64,000 nt of DNA from positions 4,092,001-4,156,000 of the forward strand of contig OZ245995.1 in assembly GCA_965230185.1 (NCBI GenBank), given 5' to 3'. Within the stretch, counting starts at the first letter, position 1. Every line of letters begins with the position of its first letter. The notes beneath the pieces were generated by a model. It saw only the letters and a program-made list of their open reading frames with translations. It had not been told where the DNA came from and made no database searches. This document shows positions 7,201 through 15,175 of this stretch, piece by piece. The DNA is from Motiliproteus sp965230185. GTDB taxonomy: Bacteria > Pseudomonadota > Gammaproteobacteria > Pseudomonadales > Balneatricaceae. A program made the translations under genes and the position numbers.

Positions 7201-8715
7201 ATGACTCACAGCCAGGGCGAACATCTGCTGCCGTTGAACGCCCGCAGAATCGGTATCGACACCCATCAGGAGCTGACCATCTACCTGCGGGCCGACAGTC
7301 ACGTCTGCCGTTCCGAAGGCTTCTCCGCACTGTCCCGGGTACAGGTGGAGAGCGGTCAGCGACGGATTATCGCCACCCTCCATATCGTCCACAGCGAGCT
7401 GCTGAAAGAGCAGCAGATCGGCCTGTCCGATTCTGCCTGGCGACGTATGCAGCTGAGCGAAGGCGATCAGGTCTGGGTCTGCCATCCCCGACCACTGCAG
7501 TCGCTGTCTCATGTCCGGGCTAAAGTATTCGGCCACAAACTGGACGCCGATCAGATCCGTAGTATCGTCACCGATATCGCTGCCGGCCTCTATGCCGATG
7601 TTCACCTGGCCGCTTTTATCACTGCCTGCGGTGATCGCCAGCTGGATTGCGAAGAGATCGTCAGCCTCACCCGCGCAATGGTGGAAGCGGGCAGCCAGCT
7701 GCACTGGGATCAGCCGCTGGTGGTGGACAAACATTGTGTCGGCGGTCTGCCCGGTAACCGTACCACCCCGATTCTGGTGCCGATCCTGGCCGCTGCCGGC
7801 CTGATTATGCCGAAAACCTCGTCCAGAGCCATCACCTCCCCGGCCGGTACCGCCGACACTATGGAGACGCTGACCAACGTCCGCCTCAGCCTGGAGCAGA
7901 TCCGTGATGTGGTCAGAACTCAGGGGGGCTGTCTGGCCTGGGGAGGATCCGTCCGGCTGAGCCCGGCCGATGATATGCTGATCCGGATAGAGCGGGCACT
8001 GGAGATCGACAGCGAGGGCCAGCTGATCGCTTCGGTGCTGTCCAAGAAGATTGCCGCCGGCGCCAGCCACGTGCTGATCGATATTCCGGTCGGTACCACC
8101 GCCAAGGTCCGCGATCAGGCCTCGGCGAAAAGACTGTCGGAGCTGTTCAGCAACGTTGCCACCACCCTTGGGCTGAAAATCCGTATCATGACCAGCGATG
8201 GCTCTCAGCCGGTGGGCCGGGGTATCGGCCCGGCACTTGAAGCCTGGGATATCCTCGCCGTGCTGCAGAATCGAGATGATGCACCTCTGGACCTGAAGAT
8301 CCGGGCGGCAGAGGTCGCCGGTGCGCTGCTTGAAATGGGCGGCAAAGCGGCAGTGGACGAAGGGTTTCGCCAGGCGATTGCACTGATCGATTCCGGCAAG
8401 GCCTGGCAGAAGTTCCGGGATATCTGTGAAGCCCAGGGAGGGTTGAAACAACCGCCGGTGGCGCCCTATCGCTATAATATGGTGTCACCGGTGAAGGGCA
8501 CCGTCAGCGATATCGATAACCGCCAGCTGGCACAGATCGCTAAACTGGCCGGAGCCCCCGCCGATCCGGCGGCCGGCCTGGTCATCTACTGCCGACTCGG
8601 TGATCAGGTGAGTCGGGGCGAAACCCTGCTGACAATCCATGCAGAAAGTCCCGGAGAACTGGATTATGCCGTTTCCTGTTTGAATGCTCACGGCCAGGTG
8701 ATTACATTATCCTGA
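7201..8715 (+). CDS. Thymidine/AMP phosphorylase family protein
   Basis: About 504 aa of the pyrimidine nucleoside phosphorylase superfamily, but of the longer type that has an N-terminal barrel extension (residues 1-90) like archaeal AMP phosphorylase. The phosphate-site motif is 'DKHCVGGLPGNRTTP', not the KHSTGGVGD of DeoA, and 'KTSSRAITSPAGTADTME' follows. Such enzymes release a base from a nucleoside or nucleotide by phosphorolysis; for AMP phosphorylase the product is ribose-1,5-bisphosphate. The ATG at 7201 is chosen; the frame is open upstream to 7081. The PRPP-synthetase-like gene begins 67 bp downstream. The true substrate in bacteria is uncertain. Confidence 0.85.
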   Translation: MTHSQGEHLLPLNARRIGIDTHQELTIYLRADSHVCRSEGFSALSRVQVESGQRRIIATLHIVHSELLKEQQIGLSDSAWRRMQLSEGDQVWVCHPRPLQSLSHVRAKVFGHKLDADQIRSIVTDIAAGLYADVHLAAFITACGDRQLDCEEIVSLTRAMVEAGSQLHWDQPLVVDKHCVGGLPGNRTTPILVPILAAAGLIMPKTSSRAITSPAGTADTMETLTNVRLSLEQIRDVVRTQGGCLAWGGSVRLSPADDMLIRIERALEIDSEGQLIASVLSKKIAAGASHVLIDIPVGTTAKVRDQASAKRLSELFSNVATTLGLKIRIMTSDGSQPVGRGIGPALEAWDILAVLQNRDDAPLDLKIRAAEVAGALLEMGGKAAVDEGFRQAIALIDSGKAWQKFRDICEAQGGLKQPPVAPYRYNMVSPVKGTVSDIDNRQLAQIAKLAGAPADPAAGLVIYCRLGDQVSRGETLLTIHAESPGELDYAVSCLNAHGQVITLS

Positions 8716-8782
8716 CCATAACCGAGCCGCACTGTGCTGATGCACCGTGGCAACCCATTTTGCGGATAAGGACAGAGACCGA

Positions 8783-9679
8783 ATGACAGCGCTGCTTTTT
8801 AACCTTGACAGTGACCCGCAACTGGCCGATCAGCTGGCGCGGCTGACCGGCGCCGAGCCAGGCCAGCTGAACCGCCGCAACTTTCCGGATCTTGAATCCT
8901 ATCTGCGGGTCGACAGCGACTGCCGGGGGCGCAGCTGCATCATTCTCTGTAATCTGTTCCAGCCCAATGACAAGATTCTGCCGCTGCTGTTTCTGGCGGA
9001 AACGCTGCGGGAGCTGGAAGCTGCCAGCATCGCTCTGGTGACTCCATACCTCAGCTACATGCGCCAGGACATTCGTTTCCGTCCGGGCGAGTGCGTCAGC
9101 GCCCGCCCCTTCGCCCGATTGCTGTCCGACTATGTGGACTTTCTGGTCACCGTCGACCCTCACCTGCATCGCATTCATTCGCTTGATGAGGTCTACAGCA
9201 TCCCCAGCCGGGTGGTACGGGCGGCACCGCTGATCGCCAGCTGGGTTCGCAGCCAGGTCGAAAAGCCCCTGTTTATCGGTCCTGACAGTGAAAGCGAGCA
9301 GTGGGTGTCTGAAGTCGCTGAACTGGCCGGCGCCCCCTGTCTGGTGATGGAGAAAATCCGCCACGGTGATCGCGATGTGGAAGTCACCGTACCGGAACTG
9401 AGGGACTGGCAAGACTATACTCCGGTGCTGGTGGACGACATCATCTCCAGCGGCCGGACCATGCTCAGCACTCTGGGCCAGCTGCAGAACGGCGATCTGC
9501 GACGCGGCTGCTGCATCGGTGTACACGGAATCTTCGCCGATCAGGCCTGGCAGGAACTGCAACGCGTGGCCGATGTTGTCACCACAACCACCATCCCCCA
9601 CCCATCCAACCGGATCGATATCAGCGAGGCGCTGGCGCGGCCGCTCCGGGAATGGCTGGAGCAGGCTCCGATTCACTGA
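8783..9679 (+). CDS. PRPP synthetase-like phosphoribosyltransferase
   Basis: About 298 aa of the ribose-phosphate diphosphokinase family. Visible elements are 'LSYMRQDIRFRPGECVSAR' (family RQDR..REPISA), 'TVDPHLHR' (DLH motif), 'KIRHGDRDVEV' (flexible catalytic loop, lysine/arginine kept) and the PRPP-binding 'VLVDDIISSGRTM'. It is shorter and more divergent than housekeeping PrsA, and such copies are typically paired with the phosphorylase seen just upstream. It may make PRPP from ribose 5-phosphate, or act on the sugar phosphate released by its neighbour. The ATG at 8783 has AAGGA 10 bp upstream; a GTG at 8747 is the longer alternative. Confidence 0.85.
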   Translation: MTALLFNLDSDPQLADQLARLTGAEPGQLNRRNFPDLESYLRVDSDCRGRSCIILCNLFQPNDKILPLLFLAETLRELEAASIALVTPYLSYMRQDIRFRPGECVSARPFARLLSDYVDFLVTVDPHLHRIHSLDEVYSIPSRVVRAAPLIASWVRSQVEKPLFIGPDSESEQWVSEVAELAGAPCLVMEKIRHGDRDVEVTVPELRDWQDYTPVLVDDIISSGRTMLSTLGQLQNGDLRRGCCIGVHGIFADQAWQELQRVADVVTTTTIPHPSNRIDISEALARPLREWLEQAPIH

Positions 9680-9698
9680 GCGGGGCAGCGGTGAACCC

Positions 9699-10328
9699 AT
9701 GAGCCTGCAGCCGATCGAAATAGCGGACGGGGAACTGAGTTACGACGCCAGCTTTCTGTGCCCAACAGAGGCTGATCATTTTCTGGAGCGCCTGCAACAG
9801 AACCTGCAGTGGCGCCAGGACCGGATCACCCTGTTCGGTCGGGAGGTGAAGATCCCCCGCCTGCAGGCCTGGTACGGGGACGAAGAGGCCCACTATCGTT
9901 ATTCCGGACTTGACCTGCAGCCATTGCCCTGGATCCCGGAGCTGGCAGAGCTTCGCTACCGTATTCAGCAGACCACCGGTTATCGCTTCAACGGAGTGCT
10001 GGCCAACCTGTATCGCTCGGGCCAGGACAGCGTCGGCTGGCACAGCGACAATGAGCCGGAACTGGGTAATAATCCGGTTCTCGCCACTCTGACCCTGGGC
10101 GTCGCCCGGGCTTTCTGTCTGCGACATAAAAAACAGCGAACCCTGAAACTGCAGCTGGAGCCGGCTCATGGCTCACTGCTGCTGATGGCCGGCAGCACCC
10201 AGCACCACTGGTTGCATGCCCTGCCGAAACGGCAGCTTGAAGGCGTGCGGATCAACCTCAGCTTCAGACTGATCCGGCCCCTTGACGATTTACCGGAAAA
10301 AACAGCCGGCGACGTACAAAAACACTGA
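9699..10328 (+). CDS. alkB: AlkB-type 2-oxoglutarate/Fe(II) dioxygenase
   Basis: A 209-aa oxidative DNA/RNA demethylase of the AlkB family, which removes methyl groups from 1-methyladenine and 3-methylcytosine. The iron ligands are visible in 'GWHSDNEPELG' (H and D) and 'QHHWLHALPK' (H), and the 2-oxoglutarate arginine in 'RINLSFRLI'. The substrate lid 'IPRLQAWYGDEEAHYRYSG' matches the ALKBH2/3-like bacterial subgroup. The start ATG at 9699 lies 19 bp after the PRPP synthetase-like gene. A longer frame from 9519 overlaps that gene and is rejected. Confidence 0.9.
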   Translation: MSLQPIEIADGELSYDASFLCPTEADHFLERLQQNLQWRQDRITLFGREVKIPRLQAWYGDEEAHYRYSGLDLQPLPWIPELAELRYRIQQTTGYRFNGVLANLYRSGQDSVGWHSDNEPELGNNPVLATLTLGVARAFCLRHKKQRTLKLQLEPAHGSLLLMAGSTQHHWLHALPKRQLEGVRINLSFRLIRPLDDLPEKTAGDVQKH

Positions 10329-10400
10329 CGACCGGTATACCATGAATGGTCGCTATCCGCCGATAATTCAGAAACCTTTCAGTGACACCCGGAACAGACT

Positions 10401-11762
10401 GTGACCCGAAATGATCCACCCGCGCTCAGTGTCAGCGAGCTGAACCGTCAGGTCCGCCAGCTGCTGGAACAGGGCTTTCCGCTGCTGACCGTCGAGGGCG
10501 AAATCTCCAATTTCGTCTGCCCCGGCTCCGGCCACTGGTATTTCACCCTTAAGGATGACAGCGCCCAGGTTCGCTGTGCGTTGTTCAGAAACCGTAACCG
10601 TTTCCTGAAGTACCGACCGAAGAACGGTGACCGTGTCCGGCTCCGGGCCCGGGTCAGCCTCTACGAAGGCCGTGGTGAGTTTCAGCTGATCGGCGACTAT
10701 CTGGAGGAAGCCGGCGCCGGCGCCCTGCAGGCCGCATTTGAAGCCCTGAAAGCACGACTGGACGCAGAAGGGCTGTTCGACCCGGCCAGCAAGCGGGAAC
10801 TTCCCGGGCTGCCGAAGCATATCGGGGTGATCACCTCCCCCACCGGCGCCGCCATCCGCGACATCCTCAGCGTGCTCCGACGCCGTTTTCCGGCGATTCC
10901 GGTGAGCATCTATCCGGCTGCCGTTCAGGGCGAGGATGCGCCATCGCAGCTGATCGGCGCTCTGGCGCTGGCCAACCGGGACCGACGTTGCGATGTCCTG
11001 ATTATCGGCCGCGGCGGTGGTTCGCTGGAGGACCTGCAGGCCTTTAACGATGAAGCCCTGGCCCGGGCAATCAGCGCCAGCGAGATACCGGTGGTCAGCG
11101 CCGTCGGCCATGAGATCGATTTCAGCATCAGCGATTTTGTCGCCGACCTGCGGGCCCCCACCCCGTCCGCAGCGGCCGAACAACTGAGCCCCGATCGCCT
11201 GACCCTGGCCGGTCAGTTCCTCGGCTACGAGGATATGCTGGTACGCCAGATGCAGCGTCGCAATGAACTCTGCCGCCTGCAGCTGAACGCGCTCCGCCAG
11301 CGCCTGCGTCATCCCGGACAACGCCTGCAGGAACAGGCCCAGCGTCTGGATGAGCTGGAACTGAGACTGATCGGCCGTATCCGCCAGCGCCTGAACCACA
11401 GCCAGCAGCAGTTGTCTCACCTGGACAGCCGGCTGCAACTGCGCTCACCGGAACAACAGATCGAACAGCTGAGGCAACGCCAGCAACAGCTCGGAGAACG
11501 CCTGCAGCGCAGCCTGGAGCAGTTGCTGGAAAAGCAGCGATTGCGGCTGAGCGCTCAGGCCCATGCCCTGAATACCGTCAGTCCGCTGGCGACCCTGGAG
11601 CGGGGCTACGCCATCGTCTCCGATGATCGGGGCCAGATCATACGAAATGCCGCAGAAGCGAGCGCCGGCCAGACTATCCGGGCCAGGCTCGCTCGTGGTG
11701 GTCTGCGTTGCCAGGTCACCGAAGTAATTACCGACACCAACCGGAACGAGGATGTCGCCTGA
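10401..11762 (+). CDS. xseA: Exodeoxyribonuclease VII large subunit
   Basis: A 453-aa large subunit of ExoVII, a single-strand-specific exonuclease that needs the small subunit XseB (not in this window). It has an N-terminal OB fold ('LLTVEGEISNF', 'SGHWYFTLKDDSAQVRCALF'), a catalytic domain with 'GVITSPTGAAIRDIL' and 'IIGRGGGSLEDLQAFNDE', and 'SAVGHEIDFSISDFVADLRAPTP', followed by a long Gln/Arg/Leu coiled coil (about 275-390) and the 'SPLATLERGYAIV' tail. The start is GTG. The stop overlaps the ATG of the peptidase gene (TGATG), which implies coupling. Confidence 0.95.
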   Translation: MTRNDPPALSVSELNRQVRQLLEQGFPLLTVEGEISNFVCPGSGHWYFTLKDDSAQVRCALFRNRNRFLKYRPKNGDRVRLRARVSLYEGRGEFQLIGDYLEEAGAGALQAAFEALKARLDAEGLFDPASKRELPGLPKHIGVITSPTGAAIRDILSVLRRRFPAIPVSIYPAAVQGEDAPSQLIGALALANRDRRCDVLIIGRGGGSLEDLQAFNDEALARAISASEIPVVSAVGHEIDFSISDFVADLRAPTPSAAAEQLSPDRLTLAGQFLGYEDMLVRQMQRRNELCRLQLNALRQRLRHPGQRLQEQAQRLDELELRLIGRIRQRLNHSQQQLSHLDSRLQLRSPEQQIEQLRQRQQQLGERLQRSLEQLLEKQRLRLSAQAHALNTVSPLATLERGYAIVSDDRGQIIRNAAEASAGQTIRARLARGGLRCQVTEVITDTNRNEDVA

Positions 11763-12592
11763 TGAAATCGTTACTTTTGTCCCTGCCTCTGCTGCTTGCC
11801 AGTCTCAGCCTGCAGGCACTGGAGCTGCCGGATACCGCCGCCGTGGCCGGTGGTATTGTCCAGCTGCCGCTCACCAACGACGGTCCGGAACCACCGGATG
11901 TACGCTACCGTAAGCATCGGGTTATGGTTGTTTCCGCACAGGATACCCATTGGGCAGAGCAGGCGAACTGGGTCGCCATCGTCGGCATTCCTCTCAGCGT
12001 TAAAGCCGGCACCGAACAGGTCAGCGTAGACGGCAGCCCGTTGCAGTTCAGTGTCGGCAATAAAAAATACCGGGAGCAGCGCCTGACCATCAAGAACAAG
12101 CGCAAGGTGAATCCCACGAAGCTGGATATGACCCGTATCAACCGCGAGAAGCAGGAAATCCTGACTGCCCTGGCCAACTGGTCAGAAACTGACACCCCGG
12201 TCACCCGCTTACTGAAGCCAGCACAGGGCCCGTACAGCAGCCCCTTCGGTCTGCGCCGTTTTTTTAATGACCAGCCTCGCAAGCCCCACAGCGGCCTCGA
12301 TATCGCCGCACCGAAAGGCTCGCCGATTATCGCCCCGGCCGCCGCGACGGTGGTTGCGACCGGCGATTACTTCTTTAACGGTCGCACGGTCATTCTCGAT
12401 CACGGCCTTGGCCTGACGACCATGTACTGCCATATGAACCGTATCGACGTTAACGTCGGTGACCGGGTCGACAGCGGCCAGCAGCTGGGCACCATCGGCG
12501 CCACTGGCAGAGTCACCGGTCCGCATCTGCACTGGGGCGTCAGCCTCAACAACGCTCGTATCAACCCCAGTCTGATGATGATCGATCCCTGA
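11762..12592 (+). CDS. Secreted M23 family metallopeptidase
   Basis: A 276-aa peptidoglycan endopeptidase-type protein. A signal peptide (residues 1-19, 'MKSLLLSLPLLLASLSLQA') is followed by an N-terminal domain (about 20-140) and a LytM/M23 domain (about 160-270). The zinc ligands are in 'HSGLDIAAPKG' (H and D) and 'GPHLHWGV' (HxH). The first ligand sits in the expected 'FNDQPRKPHSG' context, so the site looks active. It probably cleaves peptide cross-links during growth or division. It is coupled to xseA by a TGATG overlap and is convergent with yitT. Confidence 0.92.
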   Translation: MKSLLLSLPLLLASLSLQALELPDTAAVAGGIVQLPLTNDGPEPPDVRYRKHRVMVVSAQDTHWAEQANWVAIVGIPLSVKAGTEQVSVDGSPLQFSVGNKKYREQRLTIKNKRKVNPTKLDMTRINREKQEILTALANWSETDTPVTRLLKPAQGPYSSPFGLRRFFNDQPRKPHSGLDIAAPKGSPIIAPAAATVVATGDYFFNGRTVILDHGLGLTTMYCHMNRIDVNVGDRVDSGQQLGTIGATGRVTGPHLHWGVSLNNARINPSLMMIDP

Positions 12593-12616
12593 GAGCGGCC
12601 TTAACCGGTATTCGGC

Positions 12617-13249
12617 TCAGGCGCTCAGCGGCTTATCCGAGGCCGGTTCCGCCCCGTTTTTTGTCGGGGCGGAGGGTGCCGGCCGGACACGCCGGCTGAG
12701 GACAAAACCGAGCACAGCCACACAGATCACCGAATAGAGCACTATCTGCCAGCCGAATAACAACAGCGACAGCGCCATCACCAGCAAGTCAGCGATAAAG
12801 ATGGTTCTGGCGGTGGCAATGCCGTAGCGTTGCGCCAGAAACAACCCGAGAATATTGATCCCGCCCAGTGAGCCGCCGGCTTTAAACAGTGACACCATCC
12901 CGAAGGCCAGCAGCACGCCGGCAATGGTCGCCCCCAGTACCGGATCGGGGATGCGAATCTCCAGCAGCCCCACCAGCACATCGGTCATCAGCGACATCAG
13001 GGTGACACTGAAGAAGGTCCGAAGCAGGAAACCGCGCCCCAGAAACTTCAGCCCCAGCAGATAAAACGGCAGGTTCAGCAGAAAAAACAACTGGCCGAAG
13101 CCCAGACTCTCAGACCAGTGATCGGCCAGCAACGCCAGCCCTGTTGTCCCACCGGCCAGCAGGCCACTGCTTTTCAGAAACACCACACCCAGCGCCGCCA
13201 GCAGGCAGCCTTCAATCAGAGCCAGAAGCTCCATCAGACGTACTTTCAT
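12617..13249 (-). CDS. YitT family membrane protein
   Basis: A 210-aa integral membrane protein with about five or six hydrophobic segments. Family signatures are 'GLLAGGTTGLALL' near the N-terminus and 'FKAGGSLGGINILGLFLAQRYG' in the middle. It matches the membrane half of YitT (DUF161) and lacks the C-terminal DUF2179 domain of Firmicute members, as is usual in proteobacteria. The C-terminal 25 residues are a polar Pro/Ala/Lys tail. The substrate is unknown. It is convergent with the M23 peptidase gene, and the intergenic region upstream is shared with the FKBP gene. Confidence 0.88.
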   Translation of the reverse strand: MKVRLMELLALIEGCLLAALGVVFLKSSGLLAGGTTGLALLADHWSESLGFGQLFFLLNLPFYLLGLKFLGRGFLLRTFFSVTLMSLMTDVLVGLLEIRIPDPVLGATIAGVLLAFGMVSLFKAGGSLGGINILGLFLAQRYGIATARTIFIADLLVMALSLLLFGWQIVLYSVICVAVLGFVLSRRVRPAPSAPTKNGAEPASDKPLSA

Positions 13250-13359
13250 TACAACCTCAGAAAAAAACCGATTAACAGACCAGAGAAAATGATTTTCAGT
13301 GGCGGGCGGCTTTTTCCGGCGCGGAGAGGGTAAGCGGTCTGAGAGAGGAAGGGTTGAGC

Positions 13360-13401
13360 AAAGCGGTCAGGCTACTGACCAGTCCGCTTTCGAAAAAGCG
13401 G
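13360..13401. promoter_or_regulatory. Alternative-pairing hairpin region in the yitT leader
   Basis: AAAGCGG (13360-13366), CCGCTTT (13384-13390) and AAAGCGG (13395-13401) can form either an outer stem enclosing GGTCAG-GCTA-CTGACC or a tight CCGCTTT-CGAA-AAAGCGG hairpin. It lies 110-150 bases upstream of yitT on the minus strand and about 200 bases upstream of the FKBP promoter. Function is unproven. Confidence 0.3.
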
Positions 13402-13595
13402 GAGCTGAGACCGTGCATGATTGAAACATAACGACAGCCTGCTGAGCAGCACCAGCCCCCTATTGCGACCAGGTTGTAGCAATTCTGATAATGCATCAAG
13501 CAGACTCCCGTTAAGGCGCGCATAGTAAGTTAAATATTTTTTACAGTCAAAGCACATTTTCAACAGAATCTGTAACCAGCAGGATCGCCGGAACT

Positions 13596-13603
13596 GCTAT
13601 AAT
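13596..13603 (+). promoter_or_regulatory. Extended -10 promoter of the FKBP gene
   Basis: The sequence TGCTATAAT (from 13595) is a perfect extended -10 element (TGN plus TATAAT at 13598-13603), 33 bases upstream of the ATG at 13637. No consensus -35 is seen at 17 bp, which is normal for extended -10 promoters. Confidence 0.6.
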
Positions 13604-13636
13604 CGCCGCTTTTCAACCTGAAATGAGCAGGATTCC

Positions 13637-14260
13637 ATGTCCGACAAGCCAACACCTAAAACCAACGAAGAAATTGTAAGCTACGGCATCGGTCGCCAGA
13701 TGGGCGATCAGCTGAAAGGCAACCGCATCGACGGTCTGAATATCGCACTGGTTCAGGCCGGTCTGGCCGACGCCTTTGCCGGCGTGGCAGCCCCTGTCTC
13801 CGAAGCCGATCTCCAGGCCGCCTTCCAGGAACTGCAGCAGAAGATGCAGGCCCGTGCCCAGGAAGAGGCGAAAGCCGCCGCATCCGCCGGTGTACAGTAT
13901 CTGGAAGAGAATGCTAAGAAAGAGGGTGTTAAGGTCACCGAATCCGGCCTGCAGTACGAAGTACTGGTTGAAGGCAGTGGCGACAAGCCTTCTGCCAGCG
14001 CCACCGTTCGCACCCACTACCACGGAACCTTTATCGACGGTAACGTCTTTGACAGCTCCGTAGATCGTGGTCAGCCTGCCGAATTCCCGGTCAATGGCGT
14101 GATTGCCGGCTGGACCGAAGCGCTGCAGATGATGAGTGTCGGTTCCAAGTGGCGCCTCTGTGTTCCCTCTGAGCTGGCTTACGGCAGCCAGGGTGCCCAG
14201 GGTGCCATCCCTCCGCACTCCACCCTGATCTTTGAAGTCGAACTGCTGGCTATCGTCTGA
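13637..14260 (+). CDS. FKBP-type peptidyl-prolyl isomerase (FklB-like)
   Basis: A 207-aa protein with an N-terminal FKBP_N dimerisation region (residues 8-85, helical, 'SYGIGRQMGDQLKG') and a C-terminal FKBP domain (about 115-207). The latter contains 'VRTHYHGTFIDGNVFDSS', 'EFPVNGVIAGWTEALQMMSVG' and 'IPPHSTLIFEVELL'. It lacks a signal peptide, so it is cytoplasmic like FklB rather than periplasmic FkpA. It catalyses proline cis-trans isomerisation and has chaperone activity. AGGA precedes the ATG, and an extended -10 promoter lies just upstream. The hydrolase gene begins 16 bp after its stop. Confidence 0.92.
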   Translation: MSDKPTPKTNEEIVSYGIGRQMGDQLKGNRIDGLNIALVQAGLADAFAGVAAPVSEADLQAAFQELQQKMQARAQEEAKAAASAGVQYLEENAKKEGVKVTESGLQYEVLVEGSGDKPSASATVRTHYHGTFIDGNVFDSSVDRGQPAEFPVNGVIAGWTEALQMMSVGSKWRLCVPSELAYGSQGAQGAIPPHSTLIFEVELLAIV

Positions 14261-14276
14261 TCAGGCTTTATCGTCG

Positions 14277-15041
14277 ATGAAACTCCATTACCGGGTCAGC
14301 GGTCAGGGTGAACCCCTGGTCATTCTGCATGGACTGTTCGGCACTCTCGAGAACTGGGGTTCCCAGATCCGGGCATTGTCAGAGCATTTCCAGGTCTGGG
14401 CGATAGATCTCCGTAATCATGGTCGCTCCCCCTGGAGCGATCGCATGGACTACCCGTCCATGTGCGACGATCTGCTGGAGTTTCTCGACGATCATCAGCT
14501 GGACCAGGTGCTGCTGCTGGGTCACTCCATGGGTGGTAAAGCCGCCATGCAGCTGGCGCTGGATCATCCCCGGCGGATTCGTAAACTGGTGGTGGTCGAT
14601 ATAGCCCCGGTTCGCTACAGCCATGGCCACGACGATGTCTTCCAGGGGTTGTACAGCATTGACCTCGCCCATATCCGCAGCCGTTCGGAAGCGGAACAGG
14701 CACTGTCGGAGTACGTCAGTGAGCCCGGCGTTCGGCAGTTTCTGCTGAAAAACCTCTACCGGGACAAGGACCATTTCGCCTGGCGTATGAATCTGGATGG
14801 CCTGCACCGGGAATATGAAAGCCTGATCGAAGCACCGGAAGGCAGCGGTCACTATTCCGGTCCAACCCTGTTTATCAAGGGTGCTAAATCCGACTACATT
14901 ACCGAGTCATATCGCGGCGCGATCGGCAGAGCCTTCCCTGAGGCGTCGGCAAAGATCATCGAGGGCGCCGGTCACTGGCCCCACGCCGAAAAACCGGCGG
15001 TGTTCACTCGCCTGCTACTGCGTTTCCTGCAGCAACCCTGA
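14277..15041 (+). CDS. Alpha/beta hydrolase, YbfF-like esterase
   Basis: A 254-aa alpha/beta-fold hydrolase. It has the oxyanion 'ILHGLFGTLENWG' motif, the nucleophile elbow 'LLGHSMGGKAAMQLA' (Ser), 'VDIAPVRYSHGHDD', an acid in 'FIKGAKSDYI' and the catalytic histidine in 'IEGAGHWPHAEKP'. The 'GLFGTLENW' and 'DIAPVRY' signatures are those of the YbfF esterase group, which hydrolyses short acyl esters/acyl-CoA in vitro. The physiological substrate is unknown. The ATG at 14277 is preferred; an earlier in-frame start at 14232 lies inside the FKBP gene. Confidence 0.88.
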   Translation: MKLHYRVSGQGEPLVILHGLFGTLENWGSQIRALSEHFQVWAIDLRNHGRSPWSDRMDYPSMCDDLLEFLDDHQLDQVLLLGHSMGGKAAMQLALDHPRRIRKLVVVDIAPVRYSHGHDDVFQGLYSIDLAHIRSRSEAEQALSEYVSEPGVRQFLLKNLYRDKDHFAWRMNLDGLHREYESLIEAPEGSGHYSGPTLFIKGAKSDYITESYRGAIGRAFPEASAKIIEGAGHWPHAEKPAVFTRLLLRFLQQP

Positions 15042-15175
15042 GCGCTGTCGACGGCGCCAGCACTCTGAAGGCCGCTGGGATGTCGATGTCTGCAGGCAGC
15101 TGTAGTGACCGCAATCACAGAAAAGCGAATACCTGAGAAATAGCGCTGTCTGCTGCTGACCAAAACAGAGCGCTG

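Larger units (their letters stand above)
13250..13636. other. Intergenic region between yitT and the FKBP gene
   Basis: These 387 bases hold no convincing gene; short frames here have no recognisable product. The region contains the promoter described at 13596-13603 and, at 13360-13401, three complementary 7-base blocks (AAAGCGG, CCGCTTT, AAAGCGG) that allow two mutually exclusive hairpins. An A/T-rich stretch around 13525-13560 precedes the FKBP promoter. Confidence 0.6.

Noticed and set aside
9519..9698. A 60-residue N-terminal extension of AlkB
   Set aside because: It overlaps the end of the PRPP-synthetase-like gene in another frame, and the AlkB family begins near the ATG at 9699.
12648..12673. 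A 9-bp stem with a T-rich loop as terminator of the M23 gene
   Set aside because: The T-run is in the loop, not after the stem, and the structure lies inside the yitT coding sequence.
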